NCBI GenBank assembly: GCA_029945375.1
Contig: CM057064.1
Span: 1,922,001 to 1,986,000 of the forward strand
Direction of reading: 5' to 3'
From: Agaricus subrufescens
Lineage: Eukaryota > Basidiomycota > Agaricomycetes > Agaricales > Agaricaceae
Length of the DNA stretch: 64,000 nt
Shown: positions 54,225-64,000 of the stretch, one piece after another
Layout of the letters: each line of letters begins with the position of its first letter
Numbering within the stretch: the stretch's first letter is position 1
Translations under genes and position numbers: made by a program
Notes under the pieces: model-generated
Database searches by the model: none
Seen by the model: the letters and a program-made list of their open reading frames with translations, nothing else
What the model was told of the DNA's origin: nothing

Positions 54225-54549
54225 GGTGGTTCAAGGAGGTGACAAGGCTAGAGCAGGGCGTTACAGAACGAAGTAAACGTGAGTGGTCGGACTTGAGAGT
54301 GCGGAAAGAAACACGGGCATTGGATGTCGGTACGATAAGTGTACTTACCGTCCGCATCATTCGGATCCCGGACAAATGGGGGCCGGATCCGACTTCGAAA
54401 ACCACGTGCTACTGAGATTACCGCTATAGTACAAGTACAATTTGAATATCAAGCAGACGTTGATGTTACAGCGCATAGGAATCCATACAGCTGTACGGGT
54501 GTACGGGAGAAGCCGTTCGGCTGCAAAAGCTTTCCTCCCCCGCCAAGCA
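54225..54549. other. Spacer between the peroxiredoxin 3' end and the NMO-like start
   Basis: Contains the promoter of the NMO-like gene. Overlapping ORFs are not supported. Confidence 0.4.
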
Positions 54550-55272
54550 CTAAGCCTCCGACTTCAGAGTTTCCAGCCATTTTTCAACAAATGTGGCATG
54601 GGCCTTATAATTTATGGTTCCTTCGAGAGCGTCTCTGGTCACACAAGCAGGATCAATCATCGACAGCCAAGCTTCGCAAGCATGGCCTTCTCACCTAACA
54701 ACTCCTTTTTTGTCGATCACAAACGTCACACGAGCGACCGGACTGAGGCCCCACAGCCCCTTCCCAACTCCATATAAGCCAGCGACGTCCTTCGATATGT
54801 CACTTAAAACTGGATACTAAAGTTCATGAGTTCATGAGTTTACGGCTAAATGACAATAGCAACTCGAATCACCGTCAGTTTGTGCTTCGTCACGAATGCT
54901 TCCTGCTTCTCTACTGGATCCGGGCTTATCCCAATTATCTCCACATTCTCCGCAGAGAAATTAATCTTCTCTATTAGTGAGCACCTAGTTGTAAGCGAGA
55001 TAGTTAGGAAGTCCAAAAGGGTTTGTGGCTTACCTGCTACTGCGTCTCTGAATTGACAGGCTTCTCTGGTGCACCCAGCGGACCCTGAATTTTTATAATC
55101 GTCTACTCCTCTGGTCTGTCCAGATTGATGTATACTCACCAGCTTGTGGATAGAAGAATATTACCATAGGAATGCCCTTTTCGCCAGGCTTGACATCATA
55201 GTCACCGCCATCATAATTCTTCAACTTGAACTGCGGGGCTGCCTTCCCAATTAGCGCTTTGTACTCTGACAT
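54550..55272 (-). CDS. PrxQ/BCP-type peroxiredoxin
   Basis: Thioredoxin-dependent peroxidase. The start MSEYKALIGKAAPQFKLKNY (55272) is followed by DVKPGEKGIPMVIFFYPQA. After an intron comes the active-site block GSAGCTREACQFRDAVA: the peroxidatic Cys sits in GC-T and a second Cys follows after four residues (CTREAC), the usual CxxxxC of atypical two-Cys PrxQ. Then INFSAENVEIIGISPDPVEK, QEAFVTKHKLTV, YPVLSDISKDVAGLYGVGKG and SPVARVTFVIDKKGVVR. A final intron leads to DALEGTINYKAHATFVEKWL and ETLKSEA, stop 54550-54552. A hydrophobic targeting sequence is absent; the yeast relative Dot5 is nuclear. Confidence 0.93.
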
Positions 55273-56658
55273 GATGATATCGCCTAATGAAATGACGGTT
55301 GTTCGTGTTGCTCGGCGCCGGAAAGGAGTGTTTGAGGGGTACGGTCAGAGTGAGAATCTGATGTATGGCACTGGTATATGTATGTATATTTATCTCTGGA
55401 CCAAGCAGGGACCAAGTGTCTGTTTCCATTTCTCCTTTCAATTTATCGTATTTCATCATTGCTATCGTTATGGATGTTGCACTTCTACGCCGAACAAACC
55501 CAAATCAGGGGGCTTTCTCTTCACTAGTGTAAAATAATTACCGGCATTCTTGTGGAACCTACTGATGCAGCGTACATACTGGCGTTAAAACACCAAGCCT
55601 CCATGGACCCCTTGGGCAAGGGTTATTGCAGCAATATCGGGTTGGGACTGACCCTGGTGCACCTGATCACCCTAACTTGGTGACTCATGTTGTTACCTTC
55701 GTCATGTCGCCCACACGCAACATCTGACAGTTCTGCATTCAGTTGACCCTCTCGCCATTCTGGGCCGTGGTTTTCTCTGCTATCTAGGGTTACAACTCTA
55801 CAATGCTGAAGACAAAATAACGAGATCTTGGCGGAAACTCCAACTGGATCTGTAAGCCGCTGTAATGGATACTAGGACACGTTGGTCTCGGTGCCGTATG
55901 TCGTGGCAGCAGTAGAGATCCCTAGAGGGCGCGTCCATGCTATTTACAACGCGCGACGAGAACCGGTATGGACGCGTTCGCGGCAACTTCGGCGGAAATA
56001 TTCCTGCTCCACCCAGCCAAGGTGAGGGGTCCACTTTGGGTACAACTCACACTCCAACCATTGCCTTTTAACGTGCGCGAAATGGTTACAGGTGGCTGAT
56101 ATGGGCGCTTTCATAATCAACATTCCCCATGCTTCTGGCTCCTCGAATTCTTATTTAAGATTTACTTTCACGCTTAAACGACGCGAGAAGACACGTCAGT
56201 AATAGTCGGTTTCTCATAGCCCCAAACACACGCGATAGGTTGTGCCAAAGAATTAACCGTCTGCTGTCCAGTAGAATCGCTCTGTTCAGTATGGACACTC
56301 ATTTTTGGGGAATTTCGGACCTTTTCATCGCCAGCCTGGAATTCGGGTGCCTTTAAACAGGAAATAGCTTGACCTTGTGCAATAGGGGCCGTGTTTTTTC
56401 ACGCGGTCGAATCGTGCTGCAAGTGACCCTTGTGTTCCAAAAACATATGGACCAGCATATCCCCGATATGACAGGCAGCCTGAAGTTCGTCATTCCACGT
56501 TCGCATTGCTCCTTGCGCAAATTCGGAACGAAAGCGAAGAATTTGTCGAGGGGTTCTTCCTTCTTTGATTCATTTTAAGTTTTTGACAGCTTCGATCGCG
56601 GACAAAAGGCGATCCTGGCTATATAGGACCTCAGCTCCCTCCCGCTAGTCTTGGGGCC
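55273..56658. promoter_or_regulatory. Divergent intergenic region between peroxiredoxin and RGS-protein genes
   Basis: About 1.4 kb. A TATATAGG sequence at about 56620, some 38 bp before the RGS gene ATG, is the only core-promoter-like element I see. Short ORFs (for example 55798-56034) look random. Confidence 0.45.
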
Positions 56659-58591
56659 ATGGCCACCGCTCAGCCCCAACCGTCAGTCGTCAAGCCGTCT
56701 TTCAAAGCCCTCCTCACCCTCCCCTTCCGCCTCTGCAACCCCCCGCCCGCCATTGGCAAAGTCCGTTCCTTCGGCGTCACCCCTCTCTTCAACGTCCGTC
56801 TCGACGATGTTCTCAATAGGAAACATCTGCCGCCGCTCGGGTTGAAGGACTTTGAAGAGTGGCTGTTATATGTCGAAATGTGTCCGGAAAATCTGTGTGT
56901 ATCCGTGCGGCCAATACGCTATCAAAGCTGGTCTAATCTTGACGCTCAGCTACTTCATACTTTGGTTGCGGGACTATCGAGCTCGCTACGTAGAGTGGCA
57001 GAGGCTGCGTAACTCGCCCCAAGACACCGTCTTTTCTCCGACAACGGCATCCCGCCTCGCCACCTTTTATTCTCGTGCAAAAAACACCTTCCTTGTCCCC
57101 AATTCCAACTATGAGCTTAATCTTTCAGCATCTCTCCTTTCTCCTTTTCAGGCTCCCGATCAAAACACCCCTCCCGATCCCTCCTGCTTCCATGACATCG
57201 AAAAAGAAACTCGATTGATGTTGGAACAAAGTCTTCGACGGTTCATTCAAGGTCAGATGGTCAACGTTGGCAACCGCCGCGTTCTGTGTGGTATCGTTGC
57301 TGGCATTGTCATCATTCTGGCTGGCTTCCTTCCCCCTATTATCGCCAATTTCGTGGGCCACCATTCGAGATATCTGAGGCTCACTGCCATTCCGGGCTTG
57401 TGGCTCGGGCTGACCATCCTCTTAAGCGCGCTTCACGGCGTCTGCTTGGGTGTATACATCCTAGGCGATCTTCGGCAGCTACGGAAATTCGAGCTTGCTC
57501 GACCCGCCGCTGTTAGGAAAACTAATATCCAGCCTTGGCATTACCCACATCCACAAACCATTGATCTCCCTTCATCTCCCGCCGCAGTCCACGGTCGCTC
57601 CCACTTTCCTCGCCAGAAGCGGCCTGGCTCTTCTTTATCGGTATCGGGCTTCTCTGATGCTGCAACGTCAATCTACTCTCGTGAAATTTTACCTTTCTCC
57701 ATGGTACCCGGCCATATCGAGGCAAAGCCAATCGAGGGCCCTTCCACGTGTCCCCTCCTGTTGGGACACTGTAATTCTTTGAACGACACAGGGTGGCAGC
57801 GACAGGAAGAGCTCCACAAAGATCAAGAGAAGCGGACGGAATTGGCACCTCGCTCTCATGATTCCTTTTCGCCGACAGCTACATTCATCGCGCCTTTCAT
57901 TTCCCCCTCGACCACAGATGTTTCTGGATACTGGCGCAATGAACCTACGAATCCTCAATGGTATCGCCTCCGTAAAATGGAGGACTCGGACAGTTTTACA
58001 TGCAAAACTGCCGGCAGGCAACCTCTAGCTGATTTCGATTTCGATGGTTTGCCACCTATTATGGCGAAACAGCAACGGGCCGATCCGTCTAGGGATCCCG
58101 ATCTTGAGGCCGCTTGGAGTGACTTTGCGCAGAGCCAAGATTTCCAGCCCACTGACCGGGATCCTTCGGGTAGTGATTATGAGGAGCGGAGTCGATGGAA
58201 ATCGCTCTTGGATTTCATCGACCGAGTTCAAACAAGATGTAGCTTCAAAAAATGGGGAACAAATGGAGAAAACGACCCTGGACCTGCATTCCTCGGAGGC
58301 CTACCGCCCTACCTTTCTTCCCAGTCATCTAGCCAGAGGTCACGCTTGCATATCAATTCAAAGTCGACTCTCAGCCTTTCTACGTACGCTACCACGGATA
58401 CTGGAGCAGCGGAACGAGTGAAGAAACAGAATCGACTCATCAACGCTGTGCCTGCTTTTGCTGTTCCTCTAACTCGGATCCTGAGCCCAGTCATCAGGAG
58501 AGGACAATGGGAAATTGTCGTCCGCAGTGCTACTTTCGCTTTTTTGACCACATGTGCCATATGTGCTGCATTATTGGCCATACCCAGGTAA
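56659..58591 (+). CDS. RGS-domain membrane protein (Rax1-like)
   Basis: Two exons. Exon 1 starts MATAQPQPSVVKPSFKALLT and contains LFNVRLDDVLNRKHLPPLGL with KDFEEWLLYVEMCPENL, the first half of an RGS domain. The intron (about 56896-56949) splices to YFILWLRDYRARYVEWQRLR. The second half of the RGS-like region ends with LMLEQSLRRFIQGQMVNVGN. Hydrophobic segments follow: CGIVAGIVIILAGFLPPIIA, LWLGLTILLSALHGVCLGVY, and a C-terminal one FAFLTTCAICAALLAIP. Between them is a long polar region with poor conservation. Yeast Rax1 (bud-site selection) has an RGS-like domain plus C-terminal membrane spans; Galpha GAP activity is possible but not shown by sequence. Confidence 0.85.
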
Positions 58592-59348
58592 AGTCTACGC
58601 CGGGGCGGGGCGGATTCGGGTGCGTATATTCGTAATGTTATTGTAAGTAGAAGATTTTGACTCTCCTTTAATCATGCCAGTCGTTACTAGATACTTGTCT
58701 TCTGTGCAGGTGCCGCTTGTCCAGCTTGTTGTTTTTCTTTCTGTTCTCGTCGCGTTACATGTCTGACAGACTGGAACGCCTGTAAACCAGATGAAACCTT
58801 TAGCTTAAAAACTTAGAGCGTTTATTTTCGTGCCATATGTGTTGCGTGCTGTATTACAAGCTTCTTCTTGATGCCCGTTGTATTTTTGTCTTGCTAGCCT
58901 CGGGATCCCTCTTTTCTAGCAAATGTTCATAGTGTAGTGATTTATAAATAAATAAATGACCTTACCGACTTAGTAGTGATCATTAATCGTCATATTCCTG
59001 CGCCACAAGGGCGTTCACTAGACTTCACACCCTGGCCGGCGAGGCATATAGAAACTCTTTGTCATTCCATACGTATGTATGAGCGCAAGTGACAAATGAA
59101 TGTAGCAATTTCCAGAAAATTGGTATATTGGGGCCAGCCTTGCGAGTTTCTCCAAATGAACATTGTACCTTGATTACACGCCAGACAATATATGAATCAA
59201 GCATGGCGGACACGCCAGTATTGTGTTACTCTGCTCTCTACAGCACTACGTGCCCAGAAAGCTTGTTCTGTCACTTTCCATATCAACGGATGAATAGGCA
59301 TCAAACAGTTACCGGTGTACACGACCCCGCCAAGCTGTATATCAGGCT
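58592..59348. other. Convergent 3' flanks of the RGS gene and the amidohydrolase gene
   Basis: AT-rich with TAAATAAATAAATGA near 58945. No gene recognised. Confidence 0.5.
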
Positions 59349-61271
59349 TTAGTTAGACTTCCCGACTATCCATCGCCACTTTTGACGTCTTGCAATAACC
59401 TTCCCGTTCTTTATTGTTGTTCTTTCGAAGGAAGGATCAAGTGCCGCAGACCGCAAGGTGTCATTGTCGTGAAGGATGACAAAATCTGCGGGATCATCTT
59501 TCGCTGGGAATAAATCCGCAGGCAAATGTACTGGGGCCCCTTTCTCGTTGTCTATAGATAACGGCACACTAGTGTCATCATGACCCTCACCCACGGAAAA
59601 TTTTTGAGCCGCAGCTGGGCTGCAAGGCTCCAGCCCGATCGCCAGCTTCGATGTTACCGTGACTGACTCCTAGTTTTTTACGATCCATATTTGAGAATCT
59701 TGCCACTGAATGCGAGTTAAAAATTACTTACAATCAGAGTTCTGATTGCCCTAGGGGTGGCAGCTTGAAATATGGCAATACCAAAGGTAACGAGAGAGCT
59801 TAAGGGGTCTAGAGTCCCTTGTGGCGTGAACCCGTTGTCCACATTGTTCACTGCCATCGCCACCTTCAGGCCATATTCCTCTTCAATGAAAGGGACCCGT
59901 AAGGTGCTCCTCGGAGGGCCAAGAGGATCGTTCCAATGGTCTCTTCCTTGCATATACATGTCAGATTGAGGCAAACCCACGATGGTTATAGGCAATTCGC
60001 TGATGGATGCGGTCAAGGAATGCCATTCTGCTGGAGTGAATAGCTGAAGACGAGTCGCATGCCCGATAGTGATGCGTGGTTTCAATGCACTGTGGCGTAC
60101 CATGTGAGTAGGTCTTTCGATGAACCGTTTCTAATTGGATTCTTACCTGACTTGCGACATTTCTTCTTCCTGAGATGAAGCACAGTATGTTTTAGCTAAG
60201 GCAATGACTTCATAAATGAGAGGTTTCGTCGCTGGATTTAAGTTATAATCGAGATGAAAATCGACGAGGCGTGGACGATTTCCAGAATTCATAGCTACTT
60301 TAAATATCAGTGCTATATTCTTCTTAGCTTGTTCAGTAGTCGGTTCGACATAAGGTGCGGATCCGACTGCGGATACCCCGTCCATTTTTGCAGCTTGACA
60401 AAGAATATCATAGTTTGGCCCCGGTTCCGCGTTAGATGCGTTTCTGAACAGGGCTTCCTGAGCGAATACTAACATGCATTTGTTAGGTGTAGAACCGATG
60501 TGATAAAAATAGAAGCACACCCGCAATCTGAATATGACACATTTCCTCGTACTGCGTTTTGAGTTTAATGGCCACCTCGAGGCACGAAAATCCCACGATT
60601 TCATCTACTTCTACATGAGCCCTCATGGAAGTCACACCGTTTTCTACGCTCTCTTCGATCAGTCGTGCCCCACGTCGATAGAGGTCATCTGAGTCTCTTG
60701 AAAATTTCTGCTTTGCCCTTGCAGTATACTCCATTGCCTCGGTGAAGTTTCTATAAAACCGGACATGAGTTGCTCATGTCATGGGTCGAATTGATTGAAA
60801 GGAAATCAATTGCAACAAGTAGCTATGGCCTGCTTGTTGCCCGCCAGGTTTTGTTGGTGTTAACCAGGCTTTAATGGCACCCTGGACCAGAGCCAACTTT
60901 TCGGGCCAGGAGAGGATAAGAAATAAATACATACCCAGTTATGAGGTCACCACACCTGTCCAAAATGAAACATTTGTCGAGATGAATGTGCGCATGGCAC
61001 AACCTTTCGCGAACTTGTTCAGCCACGACGATTGTTTGCATCAGACTTAGTGAGAAGTAACGTACGAGGGAAGTACAAGACCTCCTCGTGCGTCAACAAC
61101 TTGCAAATCCTCAGCCACCGGATTTTCTAGATCGGAATCTCCCGTATGAAAGACACCGGACACCAAACCGTTAGAGCATTGCACAGTCCATGTGCCCTCA
61201 TAGCCAGAATCTTCTGGCGCCGATTGAGAGCGTGGCGGAAGACACGCGTTGGTAATCCGTAGGTTTGACAT
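59349..61271 (-). CDS. Cytosine-deaminase-like amidohydrolase
   Basis: Metal-dependent amidohydrolase superfamily, cytosine deaminase/isoxanthopterin-deaminase-like branch. The start MSNLRITNACLPPRSQSAPE (61271) is preferred over an upstream ATG at 61340. Beta-sandwich residues run to VVDARGGLVLPS; after an intron comes the metal site CHAHIHLDKCFILD (HxH). Then SMRAHVEVDE (H), DFHLDYNLNPATKPLIYEVI (HxD/E), ITIGHATRLQLFTPAEWHSL (H) and AVNNVDNGFTPQGTLDPLSS (metal-binding Asp in a DN..P.G pattern). The C terminus returns to the sandwich (ADFVILHDNDTLRSAALDPS; WRWIVGKSN). About eight introns. All expected catalytic positions are present. The substrate is not deducible; a cyclic amidine or pterin/pyrimidine is likely. 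Confidence 0.88.
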
Positions 61272-63437
61272 ATCTTTGGTCCGCCGAATGTGGTGTAATT
61301 CAATGTTAAGCTCGAAATGGGGTTCTAAATCGGGAAACAAGACAGCAGGAGCAGTAAATCAGAAGAACGGAACTGATGAACTGATGGACGACACCTTCCA
61401 GGAGCGGAGCCTAAATGCGAGCGCCTCGGAGGCGTCAGATGAAGGCTGGAACGAAGATAAGGCGATAATATGAACAAAATATCGACACTAGGTCGCCATG
61501 GGGCAAACGTAGACGGTGGCGTTTTCTTCTTGAAGCGAAGCTGAGGCACGCGGCCGTCTTGTGACAATCTGTATTTCTCCCACTCTATGGATCAACCTGC
61601 CTAATTCGTCCAGTAAATTTTTGCACACTGCCAAATGCTTCCGAACGTTACCTACGGGTTTCCCGAAGTCTTCGTGGTTGTAACAGTAGGGGCCTGGGAG
61701 GCTGGTCTTGTCAGGTGCTCCTTCATAGAAGACTGAAGTCAATTATCGGCTTTGGCACGAGGCAGACTCCCACTGCTGATACGAGGCCGAATGCAAACAT
61801 TAATGAAGATCACGGGAAATTGTGGACTCTTTGGAATGGACGAGGCAAGTTTTGTGCCTCGTTGCCGGACCGTAATGCGAAGGTGAACGGTCTACAGTGT
61901 ACACGTCCCACGTTCATGTTAATGGCCACCCTAGTATAGCACTGGGCACGGAACAAGGACAGAATGGGACGCTTCAGCCCCACTAGCATTAGCGCGCTCA
62001 ATTTAGCGGAAATCAGCTGCATCTCAAGCAACACTGGTAGTCCGCGTAAGGAGTGGTAATAGATACGGTATTCGTCACCTCGGACTAATCTGCGATAGAA
62101 TGGATCATGATATTCACACTATCATGGTCATTTTAGAAACCTGTTAATAGTCAATGGTTTCATCACGCAATAAAACCTATGTAGGGTAAGTGGGAGACGA
62201 TATGTTGGTTCCGGGAGCAATTAGGAAGCAGGCGATATCAAGAAAACGGCCATAGCCTACCCGCTATTGTGATGCTTTACCCATGGAGTCCATCAGCACC
62301 GGAAATAAGTCTAAAATCAAATGATTAGTAGCAGCACCACAGGTTAGCAATGCTCGGTTCTTTTCGCAACACAGAGCGTCACGGAGCACCACAATCCCAT
62401 AGAACTTCATGAACGGTATTGCGATAGTGGCGGCGCTGGCATTAACGGGTATGCGCTGATGAATGGAATTTCAGATACAGTCCGCTAGGAGGTTCTAGAA
62501 GCGGCACTGTGAGTATCAGCACACGTCAACCTGGGCCTCGCGCGCATCTGTAGCTCAGCCTCTCCAGTGCTTCTTTTTTTTCCAGTCAATAAATAGCGCT
62601 TTCGGAAATCCCCGCATATTTTCCTAGCCGTTATTCACTCCAATGCTACCCAGCGCGGCTCCGTATTTCAATGTTTCGCAACAAAGAATCTTCATTAATA
62701 CATCACTGTCTTCTTTGTCACCGGTGTTGTCTACTTGATATAGATAAGCGTATTTACCCTTCGCTGTCAAGCCTAAAAGGGGTGTCGCGCCGTTCATTTG
62801 CCCCCAAACTAGCTTCCACGAATAGCTTCCACGAATTTAATTAACAAAAATGAAAACGCTCAAGTCTTTGCGTGCGAGTCGGAGCCTCTCACACGTAAGT
62901 TACTTCAAATTTCGCTGCCCCTTGAAACGACGTTGGTATATTAACCTGATAAAGGATCATACAGGTCTGAGAACGAAGGGCCTGAATTACATTTTGATTA
63001 TCATTGGAGACACATTCTACGTACAAAGTGTGTGAGAATCAACGAGTAGTGGACCGAGATCGGTTGAAAGTTGAACCGTGATGTAATGCGATCCGCATCG
63101 CACCGCAGCTAAAAAGACATCCGCCATCCTTCGCATCTCTGAGCGAAGATACAGAGGCAATAAGGAAATAGCAGAGCGGCGAAGGCGGCTAAAGCTCAAG
63201 AAAGAGTAAAAAGCAAAGAGAACGTAGTGTTCTCTTTGCTTGCTGAAGGTCGAAGGTCGAAATGCGTTTGTGCAAATATTCCCAATAAACGTTAGAGTGA
63301 AGAAAGACGCAAGATAAATACGAAAAGAATGCGAAAGTATGGCAGCAGATTCCCGACGGCGATAATAAGTCTGGGAAGAAAGGTTGGAATAGGACAAGCC
63401 GAACGGCCAGGAGCATACTGCTTACCAGTGTCAATGA
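61272..63437. other. Gene-poor region of about 2.2 kb
   Basis: Holds the amidohydrolase promoter side and the 3' flank of the TCP11-like gene. A minus-strand ORF at 61488-61742 (84 codons, MTSVFYEGAPDKTSLPGPYC) is the best open frame but has no recognised family or splice partner. A 13-bp tandem repeat of AGCTTCCACGAAT sits at 62810-62836. Nothing else is supported. Confidence 0.45.
63211..63241. repeat. Perfect 13-bp inverted repeat (hairpin)
   Basis: AAGCAAAGAGAAC, then GTAGT, then GTTCTCTTTGCTT. It lies about 200 bp downstream of the stop codon of the minus-strand TCP11-like gene. It could form a stable stem-loop in RNA or be a small protein-binding palindrome. Confidence 0.85.
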
Positions 63438-64000
63438 TCATAGCACAGACCGCATAAATTCCTCCTTCTCGTAGATGGGGAAGTACGCGTTGAAATGGAC
63501 AACGACCAGTAATGAGATCTTATCCACCAGTGACTGCACCTCTTCCGACAACATCTCCAGTCCGTTTCCCATACCCTCATCTTTAGCTGGTGCCTTGCTA
63601 TCAGACAACGGTATTGCTGATTTCGGAAGCGCGGTGCCAAGACAGTCTCGTGATGGTGCTACTAGCTCGCCCCAACCCTCGTTTTCTTTTCCCATCATCT
63701 TTTCGAAAGCGGCGTCCGAGCGCGCAGGATAAACATCGGCAAGAACCTTCTCAAACACCACCTTCTTCAGCCGTTCATGAAGCAACTTCCTAAGCGAAGA
63801 ATCGAGCTTCATATTAGCGTCGACCCATTTTCGCGCGACCGATACGGTGAATTTACTGGGCATGTCGTCACCGGCCAGGCTGGGTACAACACCTGTCTCT
63901 GGTAGTTTCTCGCCGCGCTGAATACTAGATGCTCGACGCGCGATCTGCAAGACGATGTCATCGAGCGCGCTCTTGAGCTTATCAATAGTGGAGCTCTCGT
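63438..64000 (-). CDS. TCP11 (SOK1-like) family protein, C-terminal part; continues off right edge
   Basis: The frame is open to the window edge. It reads STIDKLKSALDDIVLQIARR, then FTVSVARKWVDANMKLDSSL and RKLLHERLKKVVFEKVLADV, and near the end EMLSEEVQSLVDKISLLVVV with HFNAYFPIYEKEEFMRSVL and stop at 63438. The last two blocks resemble the helical C terminus of Tcp11-domain proteins, which in yeast (Sok1) act near cAMP/PKA signalling. The N-terminal region is outside the window. Confidence 0.75.
   Translation of the reverse strand, partial: ESSTIDKLKSALDDIVLQIARRASSIQRGEKLPETGVVPSLAGDDMPSKFTVSVARKWVDANMKLDSSLRKLLHERLKKVVFEKVLADVYPARSDAAFEKMMGKENEGWGELVAPSRDCLGTALPKSAIPLSDSKAPAKDEGMGNGLEMLSEEVQSLVDKISLLVVVHFNAYFPIYEKEEFMRSVL

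Noticed and set aside
61488..61742. 84-codon minus-strand ORF upstream of the amidohydrolase
   Set aside because: No family resemblance, no splice partner, no upstream promoter signal. It was left as part of the gene-poor region.
62545..62575. GTAGCTCAG-like sequence as a possible tRNA A box
   Set aside because: No B box (GGTTCGANTCC) or cloverleaf-forming partner sequence follows at the right distance.
63017..63397. 126-codon minus-strand ORF downstream of the TCP11-like gene
   Set aside because: It spans the perfect hairpin, with biased Ser/Phe/Arg composition and no recognisable domain; probably the 3' flank.

Overview
The window is nuclear DNA of a filamentous basidiomycete, most likely an agaricomycete. 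Nearly every gene is cut by several 45-65 nt GT-AG introns. The clear orthologues are fungal (sterol C-4 decarboxylase, PDC, Delta-12 desaturase, Tim9, Pop1, Mps1, Borealin-like). Several families are typical of mushroom-forming fungi: F-box expansions, CK1-like kinases, a secreted Cys-rich repeat protein and a Ulp1-like transposon ORF. I recognise no species-specific marker.

Layout. 1-7.9 kb: the 5' part of an M3 oligopeptidase, a pyruvate decarboxylase and a long coiled-coil protein, all on the minus strand. 8.9-10.7 kb: a complete hAT-type transposon with a perfect 8-bp target duplication. It carries a truncated Ulp1-like ORF and the hAT C-terminal dimerisation domain. 10.9-15.6 kb: a CK1-like kinase, a repeat-rich spacer with an LTR-like remnant, and a Delta-12 desaturase. 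15.7-24.9 kb: housekeeping genes CDC123, ERG26, Borealin-like, POP1 and a small mitochondrial membrane protein. 25.5-30.9 kb: three plus-strand accessory genes, namely a secreted Cys-rich protein with duplicated exons, a metallo-beta-lactamase-fold hydrolase and a serine beta-lactamase-like exported protein. 31-35.9 kb: DAHP synthase, TIM9, a single-exon F-box gene and RPS19.

35.7-44.8 kb is the most striking region. A roughly 3-kb block has been triplicated head to tail. Each block holds the last part of RPS19, a promoter, a long F-box gene and a 3' spacer. The RPS19 tails in blocks 2 and 3 are dead fragments, and the end of block 1 carries the last codons of the convergent membrane-protein gene at 44.8-45.6 kb. 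These fossils give the original gene order and the breakpoints. The three F-box ORFs are all open and start from near-identical promoters, but differ strongly in an acidic, microsatellite-like insert that splits the F-box.

45.7-64 kb: a multi-pass membrane protein, a 1.7-kb gene-free stretch, the Mps1 kinase, a nitronate monooxygenase-like enzyme, a PrxQ-type peroxiredoxin, an RGS/Rax1-like membrane protein, a cytosine-deaminase-like amidohydrolase, and the 3' part of a TCP11-family gene at the right edge.

No tRNA, rRNA or CRISPR was seen. Exon boundaries were read by eye from splice signals and family consensus, so individual introns may be off by a few bases even where the gene call is firm.
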